Source: Microbispora oryzae (GTDB lineage Bacteria > Actinomycetota > Actinomycetes > Streptosporangiales > Streptosporangiaceae). From it: a stretch of DNA of 64,000 nucleotides. The DNA lies in assembly GCF_017896165.1 (NCBI RefSeq), contig NZ_JAFCNB010000019.1, forward strand, positions 62,001 through 126,000, written 5' to 3'. The notes under the pieces are model-generated. The model was not told the origin of the DNA, did not search any database, and was given only the letters and a program-made list of their open reading frames with translations. Below, in pieces: positions 9,405 to 18,005 of the stretch (the first letter of the stretch is position 1; every line of letters starts with the position of its first letter). Both the position numbers and the translations under genes were made by a program.

Positions 9405-9446
9405 TTCGGGACGAAGAGGCCGTGGGTTCAAATCCCGCCACCCCGA
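9405..9446 (+). other. Attachment site: 3' half of a tRNA-Pro(CGG) gene
   Basis: The sequence from TTCGGGACGAAG to CACCCCGA is the anticodon loop (TTCGGGA, anticodon CGG), the 3' anticodon strand, the variable loop, the T arm (GTGGG TTCAAAT CCCGC) and the 3' acceptor strand of tRNA-Pro. The 5' half is missing: the bases before 9405 do not form a D arm or the matching acceptor strand. This is what an integrase leaves at the distal end after inserting in a tRNA gene. The intact tRNA should lie at the other element end, left of this window. Confidence 0.85.
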
Positions 9447-9466
9447 CCCAGAAGTACCAGCTGAGA

Positions 9467-9493
9467 GGCCGGTTCCGATCATCGGAACCGGCC
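9467..9493 (+). terminator. Terminator behind the tRNA-Pro 3' end
   Basis: GGCCGGTTCCGAT at 9467-9479 pairs with ATCGGAACCGGCC at 9481-9493, followed by TTCT. It lies 20 bases after the tRNA end, so it is probably the original chromosomal terminator and marks the host side of the junction. Confidence 0.75.
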
Positions 9494-9723
9494 TTCTGCG
9501 TTACTGAGTGACTAGGAACCGCCTCGGCTTCGGTGGAGACCCCAGGGGTTGATTCCAGCGGGTTCGCCGGCGCACGGTGGCCGCCTGCGGCCAGGATGCC
9601 GGTTCCCTTGTACGGGGATGCGGTGGCGCTGGGGGTGTCCGCATCCCCGGCGCCGAGCGCACAGCACAAGATCGGCACCGGGGAGGGGTGTACCGCGGAT
9701 CCGCGGTTACGTCGAGACCACCG

Positions 9724-11280
9724 TTAGACGGCCGTGCGCGACCACTGCTGGTTGGCGCCGGTGTTGCACGGATACTGCTTGAGGATCACGCCATCCGCGG
9801 TCGATGCGGCCGGTACGTCCACGCATTTGCCGCTGTGTCGTGCCCGGAGCTGGAAGTAGCCACCGTTGGCGACCATCTGGAACTGCTGGTTGGTGCCGGT
9901 GCCACAGGTGTACTGGATGAGCTCGGCGCCGTCGGCGGTTGAAGCGCCCACCACATCAAGACACTTGCCGCTGTGGCGGCTGATGATGCGCCAGTAGCCG
10001 CTGCCGGCGTCCTGGAAGCGCCACTGTTGCCACGCATTGCCGCCGTAGGTGTACTGGTCGACGCGCGCGCTGTTGCTGGTGCTTGCTTGTTGGACGTCCA
10101 TGGCCTTGCCGCTGTGGCGCGCGTTGATCCGGTAGAACGTCTCCGGCGCTGGCGTGGGGGTGGGGGATTGGGTGGGGGTGGAGTCGCCGACGGTGTCGCC
10201 CCAGCCGTAGCGGACCCGGTCGGCGCCGGACTGGTTGCGGACGGCCAAGGTGAGGTTGGTGCCGCTGCCGCCGAGGGCCCACATCGAGTAGTGGTCGTAG
10301 CCGAGGCCCGCGGTGACCTTGCCCCCGAGGGCGGGCCAGTAGGTGCCGCCCATCTGGTTGTCCCGCATCACCTGGGCCACAGCACGGAGGTAACGCACGA
10401 AGTTGTCGGTGCTGTTCGGGTCGGCGTAGTTGAGGCCATCGGACATCGGTGCGCCGTACTCGGTCGTGATCGCGCGGGAAGCGCAGTTGCCCAGAAGCGT
10501 CTGGATGTGGCTTCGGAAGGCGTCGTAGGTCATCGCGCTGTAGAAGAAGGCGTAGTAGTGGAAGGACAGCAGCGTCGAGTTGAAGCGGCTGTCGTTGCAG
10601 ATGTCCCGGAGGTCCTGGCTGAAGCCGGTGCCGCCGATGAGTACCCGGCCGGGCACCGCCGAGGTGTGAGCGCTGAGCCAGTTCGCCGCGACGTTGCGCC
10701 ATTCCGACGATGAGTAGCCGTGCGGCTCGTTCATCGGCTCGAAGTAGACGTTGCTGTTCGAGCCGTACGTGCTGATCACGCTGGACCACATCGCGTTCCA
10801 TGCGGCGAGGTTCGTGATCCTGCCGCCGGAGGCGGCACCGTCCTCCCAGTAGGCCAGGATGACCTTGAATCCACGTTCAGTGGCGGCGTCGATGGCGCCG
10901 CGGTAGGAGTTCCACCAGGTCGTGTCGGCCACCGTATGGGTGTTGATGGGCAACCGGACGGTGTTGACGCCCATGATGTATTCCATGTAGTCGTAGAGCG
11001 AGTTGGCCTTGGCCCGTACCGTCGCGTTGCTGTCAGACTGGCTCAGGCCCTGCACGACGAGCGGGCCGGTGCTGAAGTTGTCACCCAGCACGGCCCAGTT
11101 CATGCCACGGAATTGGCTGGTGGCGGCATTGGCCGACGGCGCGGGGACGAGGGTCGCCACTGCGGTGAGCGCGGTCAACGCAAGGGCGATCAGCAACTGG
11201 CGCAACGACCAGATGCTCCGCGATGGTCCTGATGAGTAATCATCAGACGCCATGCTCAGTGCCATGAAATGTCCCATCAC
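9724..11280 (-). CDS. Secreted GH5-like endoglycanase with C-terminal ricin-type lectin domain
   Basis: A long N-terminal signal peptide (hydrophobic LLIALALTALTAVATLVPAP, ending near ANAA, residue ~53) precedes a (beta/alpha)8 domain of glycoside hydrolase family 5. The acid/base Glu185 is in FEPMNEPHG and the nucleophile Glu274 in ITTEYGAP. A short Thr/Pro linker (about 370-380) leads to a ricin B / CBM13-like trefoil with three repeats, each with HSGK and a Q-x-W or related motif (NAWQQWRF, TNQQFQ, ANQQWSR). Substrate is likely a beta-mannan or beta-glucan; the sequence alone does not decide. A perfect 14-bp operator lies 41 bp upstream of the start. GTG 11280 is used here; ATG codons at 11277 and 11265 are alternatives. 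Confidence 0.85.
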   Translation of the reverse strand: MMGHFMALSMASDDYSSGPSRSIWSLRQLLIALALTALTAVATLVPAPSANAATSQFRGMNWAVLGDNFSTGPLVVQGLSQSDSNATVRAKANSLYDYMEYIMGVNTVRLPINTHTVADTTWWNSYRGAIDAATERGFKVILAYWEDGAASGGRITNLAAWNAMWSSVISTYGSNSNVYFEPMNEPHGYSSSEWRNVAANWLSAHTSAVPGRVLIGGTGFSQDLRDICNDSRFNSTLLSFHYYAFFYSAMTYDAFRSHIQTLLGNCASRAITTEYGAPMSDGLNYADPNSTDNFVRYLRAVAQVMRDNQMGGTYWPALGGKVTAGLGYDHYSMWALGGSGTNLTLAVRNQSGADRVRYGWGDTVGDSTPTQSPTPTPAPETFYRINARHSGKAMDVQQASTSNSARVDQYTYGGNAWQQWRFQDAGSGYWRIISRHSGKCLDVVGASTADGAELIQYTCGTGTNQQFQMVANGGYFQLRARHSGKCVDVPAASTADGVILKQYPCNTGANQQWSRTAV

Positions 11281-11320
11281 TAGATCTCGAATTGCCGGAT
11301 CAACCTTCGCTTGTGCACAT

Positions 11321-11334
11321 TGTTAGCGCTAACA
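11321..11334. promoter_or_regulatory. Palindromic operator TGTTAGCGCTAACA before the GH5 gene
   Basis: A perfect 14-bp palindrome with the central CG typical of LacI-family operators. The same 14 bases occur at 17743-17756, and with one mismatch at 31365-31378, all within the carbohydrate-enzyme region. Confidence 0.7.
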
Positions 11335-11833
11335 AAAATGCCGACCACCACGGAGGCCTCACGCTAGAGAGGAGGCGGTAGTGCGTCAACGGAAAGGGAG
11401 ACGACCTACTCGAACCGCTGGTCCGCGACGGGCACCGCTGTAAATTTCAGGCAGACGTCCTGGTCGCGCCAACGCCCCGATGGCGCCGATGCAACTCCAC
11501 CGCACCTCTGCCGACGCGCAGGCCGATGACCGGGACAAGGGCCGGCACCACGAGGATGGTCTGGAGCCTCGACCGTGAAAGCCTCCGCCGTGGCGTGGCT
11601 GGGGTCGCGCCGGTGCGCACGACGGGGCCGTCCGAGGTCTCCTGCCGCTGCCAGGTCACGGTCACCTCGGCCGGGCTGGGCACCCCGGCTCCTCCGCCGT
11701 AATTCAACGGGATGGCCCCGGTGGCAGGAACGGCAGGTGCGCCTTTCAGGCACACCGCTGGGCGGTGAAGACGGTGACCTTCGTCAGCTCCTGGCGTTCT
11801 ACCAGCGGGAAGCTCACGTCAGGTTAGGTAGCG
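11335..11833. other. Intergenic DNA with possible gene remains
   Basis: No complete gene. On the minus strand two short stretches look protein-like (VCLKFTAVPVADQRFE before a stop at 11406; IPLNYGGGAGVPSPAEVTVTWQ near 11645-11710), but they lie in different frames and match no family I can name. They may be a decayed gene. Confidence 0.35.
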
Positions 11834-11865
11834 GGCCGGGCGGAGCCACGGTGGTCCGCCCGGCC
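11834..11865. terminator. Hairpin terminator at the 3' end of the vWA-protein gene
   Basis: GGCCGGGCGGA at 11834-11844 pairs with TCCGCCCGGCC at 11855-11865. On the plus strand it is followed by TTGGGTTTT. It sits 30 bp past the stop of the minus-strand gene and probably works in both directions. Confidence 0.7.
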
Positions 11866-11894
11866 TTGGGTTTTATTGGTTCAGGTGGATGGGG

Positions 11895-14063
11895 TTATGG
11901 ACAGTTGCCGATGTCGCTCTCGGATGAGGCCAGGACGACGTTGGTCTTGGCCAGGCCGAGGGCGTCGACGGTGACGTGGACGGCGTTGACGGTCAGGCCC
12001 TTGTCAGGGGTGGTGAATGAGGTCTGCTCGTTGAGGACGAGCTTGACGACGCCGACATTGACCGTGGTGTTGGGCTGGATAGTGGTGGGTTCCGCGATGA
12101 CCACCGTGTTGCCGACCTTGAGGAAGGCGATCGTGGTGGTTCCGGTGGACCCGGCGCAGGTGGTGGTGGAACTGGAGTTGATCGTCTTGACGCTGATCAC
12201 CGGGATGCCGGTGATCCCGATGGTGGTGTCGTCGATGGACGCGGTCGCCACGGATTTGCCGGGGAATTCCGTGGTGGCCACCTTGGCGCACAGGGCGTGC
12301 GCGCTGATCAGCCCGCTGAGAGTGGCGGTGCAGGGCACCGAGGTGGTGCCGGTCGAGGTGGTGGAGACAGGGCCGGTGTCGGGGGTGCGCGCGATGTTGA
12401 CCAGTTGGAGGCCGGCCAGGGTGGCGCCGGCGGTCAGGCCGTAGGCCCGTCCGGTGAGCCGCTGCGGCGTGACGGTGACCTGTTCGTCGCTGCACGGGGA
12501 GGTGACGGAGTTGTTGTTGTCGTCGCCGTTGTAGGTGGCGGTCCACCGGTAGGTGCCGGCCGCGCCGATGGTCACGTCGCCGGACACGGCGATGCCGTTT
12601 CCGAACAGCGTGCCGGTTGGGGTGGCGATGGGCGTCGTGCAATCGGTGTCACCGGGAGCGTACAGCTTGAATGTGACTTGGCCGTCGGGGTGGAACCCGC
12701 CGGAGAGGTTCGCGGTGTCGGACACGACGCCGCCGGCCGGTACGGACCCCGAGGGAGTGGTGGTGATGCCCGGGGTCGCCTTGACGACCACGACCTGTTC
12801 GTCGCCGCACTCGGACGTGACCGGGTTGTTGCTGTCATCGCCGCTGTAGGAGGCCACCCATCGGTAGGTGCCCACTCCACCCGCGGCGATGTTCCCGGAC
12901 GCGGCGGTGCCGCTGCCCGACACCGTCCCGGTACGAGTCGCGATGGGCGTCGAACAGTCGGTGTCACCGGGTCCGAACAGCTCGAACTTGACGGTGCCCG
13001 TGGGGTGGTACCCGCCGGTCAAGGTCGCCGTATCCGAGACGTTCCCGCCCGCGGGCGCCGTGCCCGATGGCGTCGTGGCGATCGACGGCGTCACCTTCGG
13101 GACGTGTTCGGTGATCGTTTCAGTGAAGCCCGGTGACAGGACGCCGTTGAGCAGGAAGTCCACCTTGCAGGTAACGGTGCTTCCCGGTACGGCTCCGGCG
13201 CCGACGGAGACGTTCTCACTGAAGGTGGCGTCATCGCCGCTGGTCACCGTCCGGCTGCCCGGACTCAGGGACACCGACAGGTTCGAGTCACAGTCGCGCA
13301 GCTGGTGGGTGACTGTGACCGGCAGGTTGTGCAGGGCCGTCAGGATGGTGTCGCTGACCTCCGAGGCGTTGAGGCCGGAGAACAGCTGTCCACCCGTGGC
13401 GTCCGTGATCGCGGTCGCCTGCCCGCCCGAGTTGAGCCCGGACAGGTCGAACGCGAGTACCGTGATGTCGGCCGCCTGCAGCGCGCTGATCGCAGCGGCC
13501 AGCGTATGGCCGTTGCTGGGGTCATGGCTGGGCGCGTCCCCGATCAGCAGCACGATCCGGGTGCTGTTCGGCCGGAAGCCGACCGCCCCGGACGCGACCT
13601 GGAACAGGCCGTTGATGCCGTCTTCGGGGATGTCACCGCCGCCCGACGCGACCAGCGAATTGATACCGTTCGTGACGTCTGTCTGGTTGCCGGTGAGGTT
13701 CTGCGCCACCCGGAACGACGTCGCGTCCGCCGACACGTCCCTGTACTCGGCGACCGCGAACTGCGCGTCCGGCTGCGCGGAGGCGACGTTGGACAGGATG
13801 GTGTTCGCATTGGTCCGCACGTTCGAGATGACCCCGCCCATGCTCCCTGTTGTGTCGATCAGAAACGCGATATCCGGCTTCGGCGGAATGGCCGGAGTGG
13901 ACACGGTCTTGGCGATCGTCGTCGATCCGCCCGGGGCCAGGTTGAGCGTCACGTTCGCGGGGGTGACCCCGGGCGCGGCGGACGCCGTCCCCACCCCGGC
14001 CGCCAGCATCGCACCGGCCGCCATCGCGCACACGGCGGCCCGTAAACTTCGCGTCATTCTCAC
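11895..14063 (-). CDS. Secreted von Willebrand factor A protein with Ig-like repeats and choice-of-anchor-P-like C-terminus
   Basis: A 722-residue exported protein. The N-terminus is a signal peptide (AAVCAMAAGAMLAAGVGTASAA). A vWA domain (about 60-260) keeps the MIDAS motif DTTGSMGG and the sequence LIGDAPSHDP. Next come a CARDB-like beta segment and two nearly identical ~105-residue Ig-like repeats (each with ITTTPSG/IATTPSG, GDTDC, GTYRW and a closing CxDEQV), with paired cysteines. The last ~190 residues (RAYGLTAGATLAGLQLVNIA ... ) resemble the actinobacterial choice-of-anchor P family. It is likely a surface or secreted adhesion/matrix protein; its ligand is unknown. No sortase signal is visible. 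Confidence 0.75.
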   Translation of the reverse strand: MRMTRSLRAAVCAMAAGAMLAAGVGTASAAPGVTPANVTLNLAPGGSTTIAKTVSTPAIPPKPDIAFLIDTTGSMGGVISNVRTNANTILSNVASAQPDAQFAVAEYRDVSADATSFRVAQNLTGNQTDVTNGINSLVASGGGDIPEDGINGLFQVASGAVGFRPNSTRIVLLIGDAPSHDPSNGHTLAAAISALQAADITVLAFDLSGLNSGGQATAITDATGGQLFSGLNASEVSDTILTALHNLPVTVTHQLRDCDSNLSVSLSPGSRTVTSGDDATFSENVSVGAGAVPGSTVTCKVDFLLNGVLSPGFTETITEHVPKVTPSIATTPSGTAPAGGNVSDTATLTGGYHPTGTVKFELFGPGDTDCSTPIATRTGTVSGSGTAASGNIAAGGVGTYRWVASYSGDDSNNPVTSECGDEQVVVVKATPGITTTPSGSVPAGGVVSDTANLSGGFHPDGQVTFKLYAPGDTDCTTPIATPTGTLFGNGIAVSGDVTIGAAGTYRWTATYNGDDNNNSVTSPCSDEQVTVTPQRLTGRAYGLTAGATLAGLQLVNIARTPDTGPVSTTSTGTTSVPCTATLSGLISAHALCAKVATTEFPGKSVATASIDDTTIGITGIPVISVKTINSSSTTTCAGSTGTTTIAFLKVGNTVVIAEPTTIQPNTTVNVGVVKLVLNEQTSFTTPDKGLTVNAVHVTVDALGLAKTNVVLASSESDIGNCP

Positions 14064-14599
14064 GGTGGTGTCATTCCTTCTGTGTGGCGTTCTGCCATAA
14101 ACGAATTTGGGATCACCGGCCGTGCGGAATTTCTATGATTGCGCCATCCGGGACGCCCTCTCCTCACACGTCGGCACGTACGGATACCAATTCGCATTGG
14201 GCTGACAGCCTCGGTGACTTTTCAGCGTCAGCCGCTGATCAACGAGGCGGGGTGTGGCCACCGTCATATGGTGACTGGTCGGCTAATAGATGTAAATAGG
14301 CAACTTACGGCAAGTTGCCGACTGGCCACAGTCGGCCACCCCCTGCCGATGAGAGGCGTCCGCGAGAATCGATCTTTGCCGAAATCTTCTTCAGACATGC
14401 CCGATAAAATGAGGAATCCGCAGTTCTCCCCTTCGAATGGAACAGCCGTTTCCCGCCCTCCGGACCGCCTGAATTTCGGATATGGGCATCGCCGCAGGAC
14501 TGACCGCCGGTCTCCCACGTCTGGTCGACATCGATCAGGTATCACGAATACGACTCATTTCGGCCAGGAGCCCAGGACTGATCATCCAAAAAGGACCTC
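14064..14599. other. Long upstream region of the vWA gene
   Basis: No gene is supported. It is AT-richer than its surroundings and carries an inverted repeat GGCAACTT (14299-14306) / AAGTTGCC (14312-14319) with a 5-base spacer, which could be a regulator site. Confidence 0.4.
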
Positions 14600-14987
14600 G
14601 ACCAGAGCGCCCTCGCAGACATCGCGATCGGCGCGGCACCCAGTCGACCGCCATCGGGATGCGCGACCACGATGTGGACGGTGATGCCGCGCTCCGCGGC
14701 CGGCTTGGCGCTCGGCTGTCCGCTCGGGATGCTCCCGCAGGCTGGCCGGGGTCAGCCAGACGATGCTCACCCAGACGCCGCGTTCCCTCGAACGGGACGG
14801 GCTGGTCACCCGCACCGTGACGCCGACGGTCACGGTCACGGTCACGGTCACGGTCACGGTCACCTACGAGCTGACCGGCCTCGGTCTCTCACTCCACCAT
14901 GTGATGCGCGACATCAAGGTGTGGGCCGAGGTGCACATGGACGAGGTGCTGGCCAACCGCGAGGACTACGACACTCGCATCGCCTGA
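14600..14987 (+). pseudogene. Decayed HxlR-family regulator gene
   Basis: The 3' two thirds read as a typical HxlR winged helix in one frame: CSRRLAGVSQTMLTQTPR, SLERDGLVTRTVTPTV, then a repeat tract, YELTGLGLSLHHVMRDIKVW and AEVHMDEVLANRE, stopping at 14985-14987. The preceding part (MWTVMPRSAAG near 14672) corresponds to the DRIGDMWTVL helix but lies in another frame, and the start region is not recognisable. The gene is therefore frameshifted and has an expanded hexanucleotide tract in the wing. Confidence 0.75.
14827..14862 (+). repeat. Hexanucleotide tandem repeat (CGGTCA)6
   Basis: Six perfect CGGTCA copies, inside the HxlR remnant, encoding alternating Val-Thr in the wing between its beta strands. 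Intact family members have only a few residues here (for example PTVPVTVTYEL). Confidence 0.9.
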
Positions 14988-15023
14988 ACATTTTCCAGGG
15001 GTCGCCACCGTGAGGAGTCGTCG

Positions 15024-15590
15024 TCACTGACCTGCCTGTGCCGGCGTCAGGCGTGCGTCGCGGAGCACCTGCCGCACCGACGCTTCCAGCGGACTGTCCT
15101 CGCCGATGACCGTCTCGCACCCGTCCGGCAGCAGGTCGCGCTCCTGATACCACTCCCGCATCTGGTCGGGGGTGAAATCCAACCGCTGAGGGCGGCTGTC
15201 ATGGCGCCGGAGCGTCTCCGGAAAGGACACGTCCAGGTAGAAGAAGGCACTGGTCCCGGCGTGGTCACCGCGCAGGGACTGCAGCATCGCGCCGTACCGG
15301 CTCGCGGCAAGGATGCCTTCGAGCACGACGTGATAGCCGTGGTCGAGGGAGTAGCGGACGATCGTGTCGATGAGGCCGATGTTCACGCCGCCATCCACGT
15401 CCCATTCCCGCAGCAGTTCCCTACGTATGACGTCTTGGCCGACCAGCGCCAGCCCACGACCGTAGGCCCCCCGCACGGCTCGGGAGACGGTGGTCTTCCC
15501 AGAACCGGAGTTCCCACGGAGAACGATCAGACGGGTGTCGGGAGAGCCGGTACGCACCGCCCCAAGGTAGAACAGCCCTGGGCGCGACAC
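15024..15590 (-). CDS. P-loop kinase/phosphotransferase (AAA_33, zeta-toxin-like fold)
   Basis: The start chosen is GTG at 15590, which has GGAAGA five bases upstream. Walker A is RGNSGSGKTT, followed by GQDVIRRELLREWD and a Walker-B-like strand HGYHVVLEGIL, then the FFYLDVSFPETLRRHDSRP lid region. This order is that of small ATP-dependent kinases such as chloramphenicol phosphotransferase, gluconate kinase or zeta-toxin relatives. The substrate cannot be deduced. It is convergent with the HxlR remnant, and its C-terminus is rich in Asp/Glu and Arg. Unlikely to be part of the neighbouring glycanase genes. Confidence 0.75.
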   Translation of the reverse strand: MSRPGLFYLGAVRTGSPDTRLIVLRGNSGSGKTTVSRAVRGAYGRGLALVGQDVIRRELLREWDVDGGVNIGLIDTIVRYSLDHGYHVVLEGILAASRYGAMLQSLRGDHAGTSAFFYLDVSFPETLRRHDSRPQRLDFTPDQMREWYQERDLLPDGCETVIGEDSPLEASVRQVLRDARLTPAQAGQ

Positions 15591-15722
15591 GCCGTCTTCC
15601 CGGCCGGCCGGTGTGCGAGGTCCCCGTGGGCCTTCCGCTGCTGCGGAAGGGCGGGCTCGGTGTTCGCACCGAGCCCGCCGCTTCACATTCACCGGATCCT
15701 GATCAGGACCCGGGTCACGCCA

Positions 15723-17237
15723 TTAGTGCTGCAGGGTCAGCAGACCCGGCCGGTACGGCAGGAGGCCGTAGTCGACGCCGTTGGAGCTGGGGCTGCGGCC
15801 CTGGTAGAGCAGCTGCAGGTTGCAGGGGTCGACGGTCATGGTCTGGTCGGGGTTGTTGCGGACCAGGTCGCCGTGGCTGATGTCGTTGGTCCAGGTGGCG
15901 CCGCTGTTGGCCTTGCCGGCGAACGGGTTGCTCTCGGACGTTGCCTGCGGGGTCCACGAACCGCCCAGGCTGGTGGCCGTGTACGAGCGGAAGTAGCGGC
16001 CCTGCGAGCCGATCGACTCGACAAGCATGAGGTACTTGTTCTGGCCCTGGAGCTTGTAGACCTGCACGCCCTCGAACAGGTTGTTCGTCGAGTCGCTCAT
16101 GATCTGGGTGTAGTTGGAGCCGAAGCTGCCGGGGAAGTTGCCGATGGGCATGCTCTGCCGGTAGATCTTGCCGTTGTCGCCGGCGAAGAACAGGTACATG
16201 TTCTGGCCGTCACCGATGACCGTCTGGTCGATCGGTCCGGTGCCCGAGCCGGAGATGCTCGCGGTGGACAGCGCCTGCTGCGACGACCAGCCGTTGGGGT
16301 TGGTGGGGTCGCTCGACGTCCGGTAGGAGAACGCCGTCCCGCCCCACTGGTAGGCGAGCACCCAGATGTTCTTGGGAGCGAAGTAGAACAGGGTCGGCGC
16401 GACGGTGCCGGAGTTCATCCCGGTCTGGGTGGCCGAGGCCATGTCGGACCAGTTCGTGAACGTGCTGAAGCCCATCGAGCCCCAGCTCGACCCGTTGTCG
16501 TGCGTCGTCGCGTAGACGAGGTGCTTGCCGTTGTAGACGACGTTGGTGAAGTCCTTGAGCGAAACCCAGCCCGACTTCGGAGTCGCCAGCGCGCCCGTCG
16601 AGGTCCAGCGGTACGTCGACGGAAGATCACACGTGCCCGTCGGCGTCGACGACGGGGAAGGCGACGGAGAGGGCGAGGGGGAACGCGACGGCGTCGCACT
16701 GGGCGACGGCGACACGCTGGGCGACTGCGACGGGGTGGCGCTGGGAGTGGCGCTGGGCGTGCCCGGGTTGCCGGTGCAGGCCACACCGTTCAGGGAGAAC
16801 GAGGTGGGCACCGGGTTCGAGCTGTTCCAGGAGCCGTTGAATCCGAAGTTGGTGCTGCCGCCACTGGGGATGCTGCCGTTGTAGGAGACGTTGGTGACCG
16901 TCACCTGCGAACCGGACTGGGAGAGCGTGCCGTTCCAGAGCTGGGTGATCTGCTGACCGGCGCCGAACGACCAGGACACTGTCCATCCGTTGACGGCGTC
17001 ACCGAGGTTGTTGATGGTGACGTTGGCGTTGAAGCCGCCCGGCCAGCTCGAACTGATGGCGTAGTCGACCCGGCAGGCGACGGCGGCCTGGGCGGGCTGC
17101 ATGGCCAGCAGGCCGGTTCCGGCCAGCAGAACCGTGGTGGCGCCGATTACGAGGCCGCGGCGCGGGGCCCGCCGGGGCGGCGCCGGGGGTGTGACGGCGG
17201 AGGGGCGCGGTGACCGCGCTCGCCAGGGCAGACGCAT
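15723..17237 (-). CDS. Secreted GH62 alpha-L-arabinofuranosidase with N-terminal CBM2
   Basis: ATG 17237 is preferred because AGGAGA lies six bases before it. A twin-basic signal peptide ends near QPAQA. A ~100-residue CBM2 follows ([19 protein letters not shown] ... FSLNGVAC), then a ~40-residue Ser/Pro/Thr linker. The catalytic domain begins [15 protein letters not shown] and continues with [18 protein letters not shown] and [12 protein letters not shown], the hallmark of family 62 five-bladed propellers, which cut arabinose side chains from arabinoxylan. It likely acts with the GH54 and other CBM2 enzymes nearby. A decayed CBM2 tail of another gene lies directly upstream. Confidence 0.92.
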   Translation of the reverse strand: MRLPWRARSPRPSAVTPPAPPRRAPRRGLVIGATTVLLAGTGLLAMQPAQAAVACRVDYAISSSWPGGFNANVTINNLGDAVNGWTVSWSFGAGQQITQLWNGTLSQSGSQVTVTNVSYNGSIPSGGSTNFGFNGSWNSSNPVPTSFSLNGVACTGNPGTPSATPSATPSQSPSVSPSPSATPSRSPSPSPSPSPSSTPTGTCDLPSTYRWTSTGALATPKSGWVSLKDFTNVVYNGKHLVYATTHDNGSSWGSMGFSTFTNWSDMASATQTGMNSGTVAPTLFYFAPKNIWVLAYQWGGTAFSYRTSSDPTNPNGWSSQQALSTASISGSGTGPIDQTVIGDGQNMYLFFAGDNGKIYRQSMPIGNFPGSFGSNYTQIMSDSTNNLFEGVQVYKLQGQNKYLMLVESIGSQGRYFRSYTATSLGGSWTPQATSESNPFAGKANSGATWTNDISHGDLVRNNPDQTMTVDPCNLQLLYQGRSPSSNGVDYGLLPYRPGLLTLQH

Positions 17238-17270
17238 CTGTATTCTCCTCATCATCATGTCCGGCCGCAG

Positions 17271-17372
17271 TCAGGGGCTGGTGCGGGGAGCGGCCGGGGT
17301 GGCCACGGTGCCGTTCGCGGTGAACACGAAGGTCGTGAAGTCGCCGGCGGCGATGGAGCCGTTGCAGGAAAA
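17271..17372 (-). pseudogene. Orphan C-terminal tail of a CBM2 module
   Basis: On the minus strand this reads NGSIAAGDFTTFVFTANGTV then ATPAAPRTSP and a stop. That is the end of a C-terminal CBM2 (compare the tails at 24005 and 47449, NGSIAAGGSTTFGFTA...). The rest of the module and its enzyme are missing upstream. It is a leftover of a deleted or recombined glycoside hydrolase gene. Confidence 0.75.
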
Positions 17373-18005
17373 CCGGAAAAGCGGACACGCGGGGTGACCC
17401 CGCACGATCGACGCCGCGTCCCGTGATCGGGAACGCACACCACCAGGGCGTCGCGAACGGCGGTCCTCACCGCGCACCACCACATGGCAGGAGGAAGCCG
17501 CCTCAGGGACACAGTGTGGAAACCGTGCCGAAATGTGTCAAGACCCCCAAGAAAGTTTCAGAGTGGCGCACTCGCCGTCACGGGCGGCGGCCCCTGATAA
17601 CGCCTGATGAGCCGCGCGCCCGCCCGCCTGCCCTCCGTGGGCGCGAGGTGCCGTCCTTGACGTCGCCTCTTCGTCTCGTATTGGCTCCGACCTGCCACCA
17701 CAGCCACCTGACAGAGAAGGAACCGCGACAGCAGACATGTTGTGTTAGCGCTAACATCCGACCTGTGGCCACCGCCCGGCGGCCATGGTGCGGGGACGGT
17801 CCGGCGGACAGACACCACGTCCCTGGAGCCGCCCTCTGGAGGGTCATTGATGAGGAGGTTCGCTCGGCCACCGTAAACATGATCGACCTTGAAACCTGGC
17901 GAAAAGGATCTTACTCTCAATTCGGTCGACACGGGATTTCTGTGCCGTCTCACGGGACAGCCGCCCGGCCGCCCGTGCGCTTGGTGTCATGCACGCGGAG
18001 GTACG
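17373..18005. other. Regulatory spacer without a gene
   Basis: No supported gene on either strand. It contains the operator at 17743-17756 and must hold the promoters of the Rieske oxygenase gene and possibly of the GH62 gene. Confidence 0.5.
17743..17756. promoter_or_regulatory. Second copy of operator TGTTAGCGCTAACA
   Basis: Identical in all 14 bases to the operator before the GH5 gene. It lies ~500 bp upstream of the GH62 start, beyond the orphan CBM2 tail, and ~250 bp upstream of the Rieske gene. It may have belonged to the lost CBM2 enzyme or may still serve GH62. Confidence 0.65.

Noticed and set aside
9361-9446. A complete tRNA gene at the element end
   Set aside because: Only the 3' half from the anticodon loop is present; no D arm or 5' acceptor strand can be formed from the preceding bases.
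15201-17213. A 670-codon open frame opposite the kinase and GH62 genes
   Set aside because: It crosses two real genes on the other strand and shows no motif; the real genes have signal peptide, CBM2 and catalytic signatures.
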